From assembly GCF_049615385.1 (NCBI RefSeq), contig NZ_JBMZFL010000002.1: a stretch of 64,000 bases of DNA; one strand, written 5' to 3'. Under the pieces are notes generated by a model, which saw nothing but the letters and a program-made list of their open reading frames with translations, made no database searches and was not told the DNA's origin. The position numbers and the translations under genes are program-made. Position 1 is the first letter of the stretch. Every line of letters starts with the position of its first letter. Below are positions 14,508-24,063 of the stretch, piece by piece. The DNA comes from Aequoribacter sp049615385. GTDB lineage: Bacteria > Pseudomonadota > Gammaproteobacteria > Pseudomonadales > Halieaceae.

Positions 14508-17500
14508 ATGGTACAAAAAAATCGCCTCCAAGCCGGGGGCCGAATTAACCGAAATAAAATCTTGCGGTTTTCCTACAATGGCAAAAGCCTGCAGGGTTAC
14601 GAAGGCGACACCCTTGCATCAGCTTTACTAGCGAATGGTATTGATGTGGTAGGCCGGAGCTTCAAGTACAGCCGCCCCCGTGGCATTGTGGCGGCAGGTG
14701 CCGACGAACCCAATGCAATCATGCAACTGGGTGCGACCGAAGCCACGCAGGTGCCGAACGTGCGCGCAACTCAGCAAGAACTGTTTGATGGATTGGTGTC
14801 GGGGGCAGTCAATGGCTGGCCTAGCGTCGATAATGATTTAATGAGTTATGTAGGGAAGATTGGCGGCAAAGTCATGCCGCCCGGCTTTTACTACAAAACG
14901 TTCATGTACCCACAATCCATGTGGGAAACCTACGAAACCTTCGTCCGCAAAGCAGCGGGGCTCGGCCGCTCGCCGCTCGAGTACGACCCCGATACTTATG
15001 ACAAGCTTAACCAGCATTGCGATGTCTTGGTTGTTGGTGGTGGCCCTGCGGGCTTGGCGGCAGCTCTTACCGCGGCGCGAGCCGGCGCGCGCGTGATTCT
15101 TGCCGATGAGCAAGCCGAGTTTGGCGGCAGCCTGTTAAGCTCAAAAGAGAAGCTAGATGGTATGCCCGCTGACACTTGGATAACAAACGCCGTAGGCGAG
15201 TTGTCGGCCTACAAGGACGCCTTGCTACTCCCACGCTCAACCGTCAATGGCTATCACGATCACAATTTTCTGACTATTCACGAACGGTGCACCGATCATA
15301 TGACCGATCGAGCGCCCGCGAACAAACCACGGCAACGCTTACATCGTGTGCGTGCTAGATGGGTGGTGTTGGCCTGCGGTGCTCACGAGCGACCTCTGGT
15401 CTTCGGCAATAACGATGTCCCTGGCTGCATGGTGGCAAGCGCGGTATCGACCTATGTCAACCGCTATGGCGTTGTGCCCGGCAATGAGCTGGTGCTGATG
15501 ACCACTAATGACAGTGCCTATCAAACCGCCTTTGATTGGCATGAAGGCGGGCGCAAAGTCACAGCAATTGTCGATACCCGTCAGAACCCCAAAGGCGCCT
15601 GTGTTGCCAAGGCTTCGACACTGGGTATTCAGGTGATTACGGGCTCTGCCGTTATCGATGCAGTGGGCTCTAAGCGAGTTAAAGCCGCTATGATTGCGCC
15701 GATCAGTGCCGACGGGAGCAAAGTAGTTGGACCGGCAACTCGCGTCCGCGCCGATAGCATTGCCAGCAGTGGTGGCTGGAGTCCTGTGATTCACCTTGCC
15801 GGACACACCGGCAGCAGGCCTATTTGGAACGAAGACATTCTCGGCTTTGTGGCAGGCCCGACCGTGCAAAAACAGCTGACCGCAGGCGCGATTACGGGCG
15901 AGTATTCTACCTCAGGCGCAATCGCTCAAGGTGTGAGCGCTGCCAATCAAGCGCTGACCGAACTTGGTATGGCTAAAGTCGAACTTGCCGTGCCAGCAAC
16001 AGAGTCGGAAGCGCAAGACCCCACCATGGCGCTATTTCTTATTCCCCACACAAAACGCACCGCTCAAGCACCGAAACAATTTGTTGATTTGCAGAACGAT
16101 GTGACTGCCGCTGGTATCGAACTTGCGTGCCGCGAGGGCTATGAATCGATTGAACACGTAAAGCGCTACACCGCCATGGGTTTTGGTACCGATCAAGGGA
16201 AACTCGGCAACATTAATGGAATGGCCATTGCCGCCAAAGCGTTGGGTAAGTCCATTCCTGAGACGGGCACAACCATGTTCCGCCCGAACTATACGCCGGT
16301 AACTTTTGGGGCCATTGTGGGACGGGATTGCGGTGAATTATTCGACCCGCAACGTTTCACAGCCATGCATTCGTGGCACCTAGAGCATGGTGCTAAATTT
16401 GAAGATGTCGGGCAATGGAAGCGCCCATGGTATTTCCCGAAAGACGGGGAGACCATGCAGCAGGCCGTCGATCGCGAGTGCCTCGCAACGCGCGAATCTG
16501 TGGGTGTTCTTGACGCATCAACCCTGGGCAAGATTGATATTCAAGGCAAAGATGCCCGCGAATTCTTAGGGCGCGTCTATACCAATGCCTGGGCTAAGCT
16601 CGCCGTAGGCCGCTGCCGCTATGGACTAATGTGCGGCGAAGACGGCATGTTATTCGACGATGGGGTCACCGCGTGTTTAGGCGACAACCACTTCGTTATG
16701 ACCACCACTACCGGTGGCGCAGCGAGAGTGTATGAATGGCTCGAGCTTTATCATCAGACTGAATGGCCCGAGCTTGAGGTGTATTTCAACACCGTGACGG
16801 ATCACTGGGCGACCATCACAATTTCAGGACCCAATAGCCGTAAGTTGCTGACTGAACTGACGGATGCCGACGTCTCGAACGACAGCTTTAGCCACATGGA
16901 CTGGAAAGAAATGACCGTAGCAGGTGTTCCAGCGAGGGTCTTTCGCATATCGTTTACTGGCGAACTCTCGTTTGAAATTAATGTACAAGCCAACTTCGGC
17001 TTACATGTTTGGGAGCAAGTGTTCGAGCATGGGGCAAAATACAATATCACCCCCTACGGTACCGAGACGATGCACGTTCTTCGAGCCGAAAAGGGCTTTA
17101 TCATCGTCGGCCAAGACACCGATGGCTCGGTGCACCCCTACGATTTAGGTATGGGTTGGGCCGTTGCCCAGCAAAAACCTTTCAGCTTTATAGGTAAACG
17201 CGGTATGGCAAGGGAAGACTGCATACGCCAGAATCGCAAGCAATTAGTGGGCCTAAAAACAACCGACCCCAATGTTGTACTACCCGAGGGGGCTCAAGGG
17301 GTATTCGACCCCAAGGCGCCCATTCCCATGCCGATGGTGGGGCATGTTACCTCAAGTTACTACAGCGCCAACTTAGGCCGTAGTATCGCTCTAGGACTGG
17401 TCAAAGGCGGCTTGGACCGTCTAGGTCAAAAAGTATATTACCCCCTAGCCGACGGACGAGTCATCGAAGCGGAAATTTGCAGCACCGTGTTCTTTGATCC

Positions 17501-17525
17501 GACAGGAGAGCGTCTAAATGTCTGA
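14508..17525 (+). CDS. soxA: Sarcosine oxidase subunit alpha
   Basis: 1005 residues, the normal size. An N-terminal ferredoxin-like 2Fe-2S fold without its cysteines (about 1-90) is followed by an NAD-binding domain with VVGGGPAGLAAALTAARAG near 175-195. The C-terminal ~400 residues are a GcvT-type folate-binding domain that turns the demethylation product into 5,10-methylene-tetrahydrofolate. GGAG lies before the start. Its stop overlaps the start of soxG by 8 bases. Confidence 0.95.
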   Translation: MVQKNRLQAGGRINRNKILRFSYNGKSLQGYEGDTLASALLANGIDVVGRSFKYSRPRGIVAAGADEPNAIMQLGATEATQVPNVRATQQELFDGLVSGAVNGWPSVDNDLMSYVGKIGGKVMPPGFYYKTFMYPQSMWETYETFVRKAAGLGRSPLEYDPDTYDKLNQHCDVLVVGGGPAGLAAALTAARAGARVILADEQAEFGGSLLSSKEKLDGMPADTWITNAVGELSAYKDALLLPRSTVNGYHDHNFLTIHERCTDHMTDRAPANKPRQRLHRVRARWVVLACGAHERPLVFGNNDVPGCMVASAVSTYVNRYGVVPGNELVLMTTNDSAYQTAFDWHEGGRKVTAIVDTRQNPKGACVAKASTLGIQVITGSAVIDAVGSKRVKAAMIAPISADGSKVVGPATRVRADSIASSGGWSPVIHLAGHTGSRPIWNEDILGFVAGPTVQKQLTAGAITGEYSTSGAIAQGVSAANQALTELGMAKVELAVPATESEAQDPTMALFLIPHTKRTAQAPKQFVDLQNDVTAAGIELACREGYESIEHVKRYTAMGFGTDQGKLGNINGMAIAAKALGKSIPETGTTMFRPNYTPVTFGAIVGRDCGELFDPQRFTAMHSWHLEHGAKFEDVGQWKRPWYFPKDGETMQQAVDRECLATRESVGVLDASTLGKIDIQGKDAREFLGRVYTNAWAKLAVGRCRYGLMCGEDGMLFDDGVTACLGDNHFVMTTTTGGAARVYEWLELYHQTEWPELEVYFNTVTDHWATITISGPNSRKLLTELTDADVSNDSFSHMDWKEMTVAGVPARVFRISFTGELSFEINVQANFGLHVWEQVFEHGAKYNITPYGTETMHVLRAEKGFIIVGQDTDGSVHPYDLGMGWAVAQQKPFSFIGKRGMAREDCIRQNRKQLVGLKTTDPNVVLPEGAQGVFDPKAPIPMPMVGHVTSSYYSANLGRSIALGLVKGGLDRLGQKVYYPLADGRVIEAEICSTVFFDPTGERLNV

Positions 17526-18198
17526 AGCAAGAGGCCCCGTTGCCATTATGAATCAGGTACCCGAAGCAAGCGCGAAAGTTCGCGGCGAATCGCCACTGCA
17601 CCACGTCGACTTGGCCAACATGGCGTCTCTTTTGACCCAGGCCGCTGGTGTAATATTTCAGGAACTTGGCCTACAGGGGCACCTAACCCTACGCTGTCAA
17701 CCCGATGATACCCAGCTCACCAATATCGCCCACCAAATTTTAGGCGTGGCTCTACCGCTGTGTCCTCTCACCAGTGTAGAGGGGGCGGATGTTGTAATTC
17801 GCTGGATAGCACCCGACGAGTGGCTTATCTCGCTGCCCAACGACAAGGTGTTTGAGCTTGAAGCCAGGTTTCGCGCTGAGATGACTGGCCATTATTCTCT
17901 GGTAAATGTCAGTGGTGGGATGACTGTCTTTATTCTGAGCGGTGAGCATGTCGTCGACGTTCTCAAGAAGTCCACGCCGGTCGACGTGCACGAGCATGTC
18001 TTTCCTGTGGGGAAAGTAGTTTCTACGGTGTTTGCCAAATCGAGTGCTGTAATTCGCCGGTTGGGACCCCAAGAGTTCGAACTGGTAGTACGGCGAAGCT
18101 TTGCCGATTACCTCTGGTTGTGGCTACAAAGTGCGAGCCAAGAGTTCGGGCTCGCGATAGCAGATGCGGGCGACTTAACACTATGGCGGCAATCTTAA
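17518..18198 (+). CDS. soxG: Sarcosine oxidase subunit gamma
   Basis: The 226-residue gamma subunit, the last gene of the operon, coupled to soxA by an 8-base overlap. The core (about 85-210) has the SoxG pattern WIAPDEWLISLP and VNVSGGMTVFILSG. It ends tail-to-tail with the regulator gene on the other strand; their stop codons overlap. Confidence 0.92.
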   Translation: MSEARGPVAIMNQVPEASAKVRGESPLHHVDLANMASLLTQAAGVIFQELGLQGHLTLRCQPDDTQLTNIAHQILGVALPLCPLTSVEGADVVIRWIAPDEWLISLPNDKVFELEARFRAEMTGHYSLVNVSGGMTVFILSGEHVVDVLKKSTPVDVHEHVFPVGKVVSTVFAKSSAVIRRLGPQEFELVVRRSFADYLWLWLQSASQEFGLAIADAGDLTLWRQS

Positions 18199-19175
18199 GG
18201 TTCTGCTGCGATCTTTCCTGCGACAGATCGTGCTCGGCTGGCACCGGGGGTCATCCCAAAAGAATCTTTAAAGCAGTTGTTAAAATGGCTAATGCTGACA
18301 AAGCCACAGGCAATGGCAACGTTCGTTATCGATTCATTAGTTTGTGCAAGCAGCCGTTTCGCGTGCCTTAAACGCAACTCTAAATAGTAGCGTGAGGGAC
18401 TACTATCTAGGTGAGCGTGAAACAGCCGTTCCATTTGACGCCGTGATACCTGACTGTGTTCAGCGAGCTCTACTAAGGTTAAAGGTTCTTCAATATTCTT
18501 GCGCATCAACTCTAGAACTTCGCGAAGCGGCTCAGGCAGCGTGGGGTCATCGGCCATCTGCAGTGGAATGGCGTCCTGATCAGCACTGGTAATATCGCAG
18601 CTGAGAATTTCGCGTATCGCGCGGACAATTTCAGCTCCTCGATAACGCGCAATCAGTTTCAACATCATCTCGAGCGCGCTCGCGGGCCCGGTGCACGTTG
18701 CGCGATGCTGGGTGACGACCAGCGTGTTTTTAGACACCCTCACTTGGGGGAATTGCTCTTTCATCAGCGCGTGATTATCGGGGTGTATTGCGCATTCTTG
18801 CTGACTGAGTAAATTGGCGTGTGCCAACGCTACCGCGCCATTCCACAAACCACCCAATAAGCCACCTTGCTTGTCAAACGACTTAAGAATGTGACTGAGT
18901 GGCGAGTACTCTGTCAACGAACAACGCAGACCGCCACAAACGATCAACACATCAAAGCTTGAAAAATCGTTCTCTAAGGATTTAATAGTTCCATTTGCGG
19001 CAATCTCGATACCGACGTCGCTTGTGGTGACAGCAGATGGTAAACCGTACGTTTGGTACGCGAACACGGGCTCGGGGGATACCAAATTAGCCGTGACAAG
19101 CGCATCGAGCGCGCCAGTAAAAGCAACCAATGAGAAGTTGGGTTGCAGGATAAAACCGACTTTAACTGTGCCCAT
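18195..19175 (-). CDS. GlxA-type AraC-family regulator (GbdR/SouR-like)
   Basis: A 326-residue regulator. It has an N-terminal DJ-1/PfpI-like amidotransferase domain (about 5-190, without the nucleophile cysteine context of a protease) and a C-terminal AraC double HTH (about 215-315, LVELAEHSQVSRRQMERLFHAH and ACGFVSISHFNNCFKDSFG). This architecture matches GbdR (glycine betaine/dimethylglycine sensor) and SouR (sarcosine sensor) of Pseudomonas. The place next to soxBDAG supports control of that operon. I cannot decide which of the two it matches. Confidence 0.85.
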   Translation of the reverse strand: MGTVKVGFILQPNFSLVAFTGALDALVTANLVSPEPVFAYQTYGLPSAVTTSDVGIEIAANGTIKSLENDFSSFDVLIVCGGLRCSLTEYSPLSHILKSFDKQGGLLGGLWNGAVALAHANLLSQQECAIHPDNHALMKEQFPQVRVSKNTLVVTQHRATCTGPASALEMMLKLIARYRGAEIVRAIREILSCDITSADQDAIPLQMADDPTLPEPLREVLELMRKNIEEPLTLVELAEHSQVSRRQMERLFHAHLDSSPSRYYLELRLRHAKRLLAQTNESITNVAIACGFVSISHFNNCFKDSFGMTPGASRARSVAGKIAAEP

Positions 19176-19245
19176 ATTGACGAATCATCATCTGTAACCA
19201 TCATTTAGCATTGAGCTAGTCTGTTAACGTTTATTGCCGCTACGA

Positions 19246-20574
19246 TTAGCCCGTAAAAAATACATTGCCCCAGAATACCGCCGCGAGAACGCCAGTTAGG
19301 TCTGCGAGCAAGGCAACCACTATTACATAGCGCGTGCGCACAATGCCGACGGCGCCGAAATACACGGCTAAGACGTAGAAGGTAGTTTCAGTGGAGCCCT
19401 GCATGACGCTCGCGATAAACGCCGATAGTGAGTTGGGGTCTTGGTTAACGATGTCACTCATAACCGCAAAGGCACCCGAACCAGACAAAGGCCTTACCAA
19501 AGCCATAGGCAGAGTGTCCGCAGGCATACCAATTAAGTTAGTCAATGGAGCCAACATCTGAATTAACATGTCCAGCGCACCGGATGAGCGAAACAGCGCA
19601 ATCGCAACCAAAATCGCGACCAAAAAAGGGATGATGCGAAGGGCCACATCAAAGCCTTCTTTGGCTCCATCGCAGACCGACTCATACACCGCCACCTGGC
19701 GACTCAGACCATAGGTCACCAACACGCCCATCAAAAATGGAATCAACCACGTGGGTAGTACGTCGATAAAAAAAGATAGTGGTTCGGCACCGCTGTGAAT
19801 ATGACCTACAAACTGAAATACCGCTGCACCCAAAAACACCAACAAGTACACAGGCAGCATCAAACGGCGCCAGCCCTCTGCCTGTAATTCGGGTGCAACC
19901 TGATACGCCGGTTCGTCCGGGTCGAAATCCGCGCCAGCGACAACAATACCGCCAGAATAAACAACCGGCGGATAGGGGTCGCGACTGGCAAATAGCTTTG
20001 CTAAAACAATCGCTACCACGGTAGAGCAGGCGGTTGCCAATATCGATGGCAACAAAATGCCGGCGGGGTCGTCGGCACCGGCGCCAGCACGAACCGCAAT
20101 GGCACCCAAAGGGAGTAGGGTCACGGAGCTGGTATTGATGGCTAAAAACAAACACATGGCGTGCGTGGCAGTACCTTTATGTTTATTCAGGCTTTCTAAA
20201 GCCTGCATGGCTTTTATACCAAAAGGCGTGGCGGCATTGCCCAAGCCCAGAATGTTCGACGACATGTTCATAATCATGGCGCTCATGGCCGGGTGGTCGC
20301 CAGGAACTTCGGGAAAGAGCCGCGTCATCACTGGCTTTAGCTTGCGCGCAATAACGCTTAAGAGGCCCGCGTTCTCAGCAACCTTCATTAAACCCAACCA
20401 CAGAGCCATAGCGCCGACTAAGCTAATGGCTAAGGTCACTGCCGTTTTAGCGGCATCAAAAGAGGCTTTGGTTAAGGACTCCATACTGCCGTTAAACAAG
20501 GCTACAAAAATGCCGCCCAGCATCAGAGTCACGAAGATCGTGTTAATCGCCGAACTCTTGTTTGGTTGAGCCAT
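19246..20574 (-). CDS. Nucleoside-recognition (Gate) domain membrane protein, SpmA-SpmB fusion type
   Basis: A 442-residue membrane protein with about ten hydrophobic segments and two Gate domains, one per half. The first half has the SpmA-like segment MSSNILGLGNAATPFGIKAM, the second the SpmB-like SGSGAFAVMSDIV. In sporulators SpmA and SpmB are separate proteins affecting spore dehydration; fused forms in gammaproteobacteria have no settled substrate and probably transport a small solute. It is followed upstream on the same strand by an SDR gene (79-base gap). Confidence 0.8.
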   Translation of the reverse strand: MAQPNKSSAINTIFVTLMLGGIFVALFNGSMESLTKASFDAAKTAVTLAISLVGAMALWLGLMKVAENAGLLSVIARKLKPVMTRLFPEVPGDHPAMSAMIMNMSSNILGLGNAATPFGIKAMQALESLNKHKGTATHAMCLFLAINTSSVTLLPLGAIAVRAGAGADDPAGILLPSILATACSTVVAIVLAKLFASRDPYPPVVYSGGIVVAGADFDPDEPAYQVAPELQAEGWRRLMLPVYLLVFLGAAVFQFVGHIHSGAEPLSFFIDVLPTWLIPFLMGVLVTYGLSRQVAVYESVCDGAKEGFDVALRIIPFLVAILVAIALFRSSGALDMLIQMLAPLTNLIGMPADTLPMALVRPLSGSGAFAVMSDIVNQDPNSLSAFIASVMQGSTETTFYVLAVYFGAVGIVRTRYVIVVALLADLTGVLAAVFWGNVFFTG

Positions 20575-20653
20575 GACGTAAACCTACTTTGATCTAAGGC
20601 CGAATGGTTGCGGCATAAGTGTTCGGACGGAGTAGACGCATAAATATTTAGCT

Positions 20654-21436
20654 TCAGGCCAATCCGGGATACGCACCGCCATCCAATAAGACCGTTTGCC
20701 CCGTCATGTAACCTGCGTGGGTGCTGCACATAAACGCGCAAAAATGGCCGAACTCTTCGGCGGTACCAAAACGCTTAGCAGGGACTTGGTTACGGGAAAG
20801 CTCTTCAACTTCGCCTGGCGTTTTTCCCATCATGGCCGAGCGAGCCACAAAAATACCGTCTAAGCGCTCAGTAGCGTGTAACCCGGGTAACAGGCTATTA
20901 ATTGTCACGTTATGTTGAGCGAGTCCCGCCGAAATGCCCTTGCAGTACGACACTAAGCCCGAACGCATCGCATTGGATAAATCTAAACCTACCATCGGCA
21001 TTTTTACCGAGGCACTGGTAATGGTCACGATACGGCCAAAGCCCCGCTCGCACATCCCGGTCACAGCTCGGTTGATTAAATCTGTCATTCCATAAAGGTT
21101 TGAATTTAAAGCCGCAACCCAGTCTTGCTCATTCAACTGCCGAAAATCTTTCACCGGAGGTCCACCCGCGTTGACCACTAAAATATCGGGCCGAGGACTC
21201 GCCGCGTATACAGAGTCACGGCCTTCGGCGGTCGACAGATCGGCCGCGCAGGTCGTAATGGCGACATCCGGTGCTGCTCGCCGCAGACCCTCGGCTGCAG
21301 CTTCCAAGGCATCGGTCGAGCGCGCTACCATCAATACATTGACCCCTTCGGCCGCCAGGGCTTGCGCTGAGCCCAGCCCTAAACCTTTTGAAGCACCGCA
21401 AACAATCGCTGAACGACCACGTATCCCTAAATCCAT
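20654..21436 (-). CDS. Atypical short-chain dehydrogenase/reductase
   Basis: A 260-residue SDR. The NAD(P)-binding GASKGLGLG is at 14-22 and VVNAGGPP near 86-93, which replaces the usual NNAG. The catalytic serine is within ITSASVK near 140. Aligned on the flanking helix, the usual Tyr-x-x-x-Lys reads S-N-A-M-R, so both catalytic residues seem replaced. This occurs in a recognised divergent SDR group of unclear chemistry. It is divergent from the NTF2-like gene at 21561 and may share a promoter region with it. Confidence 0.8.
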   Translation of the reverse strand: MDLGIRGRSAIVCGASKGLGLGSAQALAAEGVNVLMVARSTDALEAAAEGLRRAAPDVAITTCAADLSTAEGRDSVYAASPRPDILVVNAGGPPVKDFRQLNEQDWVAALNSNLYGMTDLINRAVTGMCERGFGRIVTITSASVKMPMVGLDLSNAMRSGLVSYCKGISAGLAQHNVTINSLLPGLHATERLDGIFVARSAMMGKTPGEVEELSRNQVPAKRFGTAEEFGHFCAFMCSTHAGYMTGQTVLLDGGAYPGLA

Positions 21437-21560
21437 TGTTACCTCACTTAAATTAACCAGACCCCAGCGGCGGGTGCTGGGGCGTATTTATTATCAAGCC
21501 TTGAGCTTACACCGCCCACATTTCACAATACAGTCAAATTCGCGACAGTTTGGTAACCGC

Positions 21561-22070
21561 ATGAATAAGGCCATTGAAGACCGATTACACGCTTTAGAGT
21601 GTCGACTGGAACAAGTCGAAAGCCAACTGGAGCTGTATCAAGCGCTCAGCACTTATGGGCCTGCGGTCGACAGCTTGTCGCTGGATCTAGCCGCGTCACT
21701 TTGGACCCAAGACGGAGTCTATGATATCGGCGATGAGCGCTTTGACATGGCCGGTCATGCCGACATCTTAGATACGCTAAACGCTGATTATCATAAAGAC
21801 TTAGTTGCTAAAGGTTGCGCGCACACCATGAGCCTGCCGCTCATTGCCATAAAAGACGAACAGGCGATTGGTTTGGGGTACCACCGCTTGTACACCCACG
21901 AAGACACAGGTTTTGGTCTGCATCGATTATCGGTAAGCCGCTGGGACTGGGTCAAAGAATCGGGGCGCTGGGTGGCCACGCGTCGAACCCATCGTTTATT
22001 AGACGGATCACCCGAGGCGCGCGAGTTAATTCGACAAACGCTTGCCGATATGCAATCGCTAAAAGGCTAA
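21561..22070 (+). CDS. SnoaL/NTF2-like protein
   Basis: A 169-residue protein starting at the ATG at 21561. The open frame extends further upstream, but that part lies antisense in the SDR gene and is not credible. It has an N-terminal coiled coil (LHALECRLEQVESQLELY), then an alpha+beta NTF2-like fold typical of SnoaL/ring-hydroxylating-enzyme beta-subunit relatives (LDLAASLWTQDGVYDIG, RRTHRLLDGSPEAREL). Such proteins bind or isomerise small hydrophobic ligands. It is divergent from the SDR gene, which hints that the two act together. Its end overlaps the ATP-grasp gene by 4 bases tail to tail. Confidence 0.7.
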   Translation: MNKAIEDRLHALECRLEQVESQLELYQALSTYGPAVDSLSLDLAASLWTQDGVYDIGDERFDMAGHADILDTLNADYHKDLVAKGCAHTMSLPLIAIKDEQAIGLGYHRLYTHEDTGFGLHRLSVSRWDWVKESGRWVATRRTHRLLDGSPEARELIRQTLADMQSLKG

Positions 22071-22903
22071 GCAACGCGTCGAAGCCGGCGTTTACGGCGG
22101 GGAGTTGTCGGCTCAATAGGACGCTCGCTGATCAAGCGCTTTTCCAGATACTCCAGAATAAAGCGGGTTGTATCACCGATCACAGCCGTGACTCCCTGAG
22201 TGCCAAACAGGCGATTAAACTCGATCAGATAAGGGTGCTGACCCACCATCGCCACGTCAAAACCGGCGTGATCAACACCGGTTCGTCTGGCGAAATCCTC
22301 CACCAACCGCACCGCTTCAGGAGGCAGTTGCCCAGCCATCATCGTGCCGCCCTGAGCTAGATTATTGTAAAACCCCTGCACGGCTTGCAGGCGCCAGTAC
22401 CCGCCGACCACCTTCTCGCCGAGTAACACCAAGCGCAGGTCGCGGTCGATTGGCAAATACTCCTGCACGTAAATGGTATCAGTCTGATTGTAATACCGAA
22501 CCCAATCCGCCGAATTTTCGATCAGGAATACACCTTCACCACGACTGCTTTTCGGGATCTTGGCAACAAAAGGATAATCAAATACCTCGAGCACATCGTT
22601 CAGAGCATTATCGGCTTTCGACAAAATTAAGGTATCGGGCGTGTGTGCGGGACAGACCGTCTGAAAGACGCGTGTCATCTCGATTTTATTGTGCCCAATG
22701 CGGTAACTGGCTTCACTTGGAAATACGCGTGCACCCAGACCATAGACAAGTGCATTCAGCTGCCAATAGTCAGGAAACAACACAAAGTCGGCCGCCTGTA
22801 TTCGCTCTTTATGGCGCCAGTATTGATCGGGTTTTAAATGATCGTGCGCCGGGAACGACAGTGTGCGAAGCGCATCAAAAGACAGTAGTTTCATCGCCGA
22901 CAA
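22067..22903 (-). CDS. RimK-like ATP-grasp protein
   Basis: 278 residues with an ATP-grasp fold: PFVAKIPKSSRGEGVFLI (nucleotide lysine loop, about 111-128), IYVQEYLP (about 144-151), GFDVA and LIEFNRLFGTQG near the end (Mg-binding acid and asparagine). ATP-grasp enzymes of this class join a carboxylate to an amine. The substrate is unknown. A start three codons later (ATG at 22894, MKLLSF) is equally plausible. The C-terminal tail is very basic (RRKRRLRR). No partner gene is adjacent. Confidence 0.75.
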   Translation of the reverse strand: MSAMKLLSFDALRTLSFPAHDHLKPDQYWRHKERIQAADFVLFPDYWQLNALVYGLGARVFPSEASYRIGHNKIEMTRVFQTVCPAHTPDTLILSKADNALNDVLEVFDYPFVAKIPKSSRGEGVFLIENSADWVRYYNQTDTIYVQEYLPIDRDLRLVLLGEKVVGGYWRLQAVQGFYNNLAQGGTMMAGQLPPEAVRLVEDFARRTGVDHAGFDVAMVGQHPYLIEFNRLFGTQGVTAVIGDTTRFILEYLEKRLISERPIEPTTPRRKRRLRRVA

Positions 22904-23053
22904 AACAAAATTAGACAGTGAAGTGTACGTCTAGTCACGCCTTTCGGAACAGTAGCCCAGAGCCAAAATAAGTGTGAATTTTGACGCAAGTCAGAAACTC
23001 AAAAACACCGATTCGGTAAGCTATAAATCACCGATTGAAGAGGAGGCTGACAC

Positions 23054-23257
23054 ATGAATATCGACCGAACCGTCATGGCGTTTGCAGGTATCGTGGTGCT
23101 CATGAGTCTTACGTTTAGCCAGCTTCATCATAGTGCATGGAGCTGGTTAACCGTATTCGTGGGGGCCAATATGCTTCAGGCTTCCGTTACGGGCTTTTGC
23201 CCACTGGCGCTCATTTTGAAGAAAATGGGCGTACAACCCGGAGCCGCTTTTCAGTAA
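23054..23257 (+). CDS. DUF2892 (YgaP-like) small inner-membrane protein
   Basis: 67 residues with two membrane segments (about 8-25 and 30-50) and the TGFCPL segment common in DUF2892 proteins, often found with rhodanese domains. The ribosome binding site GAGGAGG is at about 23039. Function unknown. It is a single gene convergent with the deacetylase. Confidence 0.8.
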   Translation: MNIDRTVMAFAGIVVLMSLTFSQLHHSAWSWLTVFVGANMLQASVTGFCPLALILKKMGVQPGAAFQ

Positions 23258-23265
23258 AGCGCAAC

Positions 23266-24063
23266 TTATTTTCGCCTGCCCGTTCGAAGGCGCAACTTAA
23301 AGCTCCACAAGCCTTCTTTGCCTGAAACTTTAATGCGCTTCAACTCTAGGGGTCTGGCGTAGGGCAGGGGGTCGATCCCTTCTTTGGTCGTCACCGCAAA
23401 ATCGTAGCCTGCTTGCTCAGCTAAGCGGATATCCTCGGTATCGTAAATACCAAAGGGATAGGCAAAGCTAGGTATGCTTTGATTGAACTTTTGCTGTAAG
23501 ACTGTGCGACCTTGAATGACTTCATCCGCACGCAGCTGCGGCTCAGTTGCCGGTAAATTTGCATGCGTAAGGGTGTGAGCGCCGAGCTCCCACACACCTG
23601 AAGCCAACATCGTCTCAACTTCAGCGTCACTAAGCTTGGGCTCCTGCATCAACTCGCCAGAGTCGTGATGCGCCTTTTTTGCGGTCGACCAATCACGATC
23701 GAAGCGGTCCTCGACCAAATACAGGGTGGCCTTTGCTTTATAACGTGCAAGAATGGGGTGCGCGTACTCCAGGTTATCGCGGTAACCGTCATCAAACGTC
23801 AGCACAACCGTCTTGTCGGGCAACGCGTTCTTCAGCTCAGATACGTGCGCAAAGGTCCAGTCGTTCTCGGCGAGGTACGCCACTTGGCGCTCAAACTGAG
23901 CAGGAGCCACCCGCAATTTATTAAACTTGGCGCCGCGCCGATGCCCGGACACCATGTGGTACATTAAAATTCGCGGGTGCTTGTAATCAATTGTGCGGCC
24001 CCACCAACGATACTGCGTGGACCACACGAGCAAGAGTAGCAGGTCTATCAGCACAAAGATCAT
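23266..24063 (-). CDS. Polysaccharide deacetylase (carbohydrate esterase 4)
   Basis: 265 residues with one N-terminal membrane anchor (1-18) and a NodB homology domain. TFDDGYRD at 89-96 gives the catalytic and metal aspartates, and H163 and H167 (GAHTLTHANL) complete the metal site; YPFGIYD follows near 196. It removes acetyl groups from a cell-surface polysaccharide. It is the last gene of a three-gene operon with the glycosyltransferase (4-base overlap) and the nucleotide-sugar dehydrogenase. Confidence 0.88.
   Translation of the reverse strand: MIFVLIDLLLLLVWSTQYRWWGRTIDYKHPRILMYHMVSGHRRGAKFNKLRVAPAQFERQVAYLAENDWTFAHVSELKNALPDKTVVLTFDDGYRDNLEYAHPILARYKAKATLYLVEDRFDRDWSTAKKAHHDSGELMQEPKLSDAEVETMLASGVWELGAHTLTHANLPATEPQLRADEVIQGRTVLQQKFNQSIPSFAYPFGIYDTEDIRLAEQAGYDFAVTTKEGIDPLPYARPLELKRIKVSGKEGLWSFKLRLRTGRRK

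Noticed and set aside
15339..15869. Long antisense frames inside soxA and other large genes
   Set aside because: They are shadows of strong coding sequence on the other strand, without ribosome binding sites or recognisable domains.
21171..21560. Longer start for the NTF2-like protein
   Set aside because: The extension is antisense to the SDR gene and has no family similarity.
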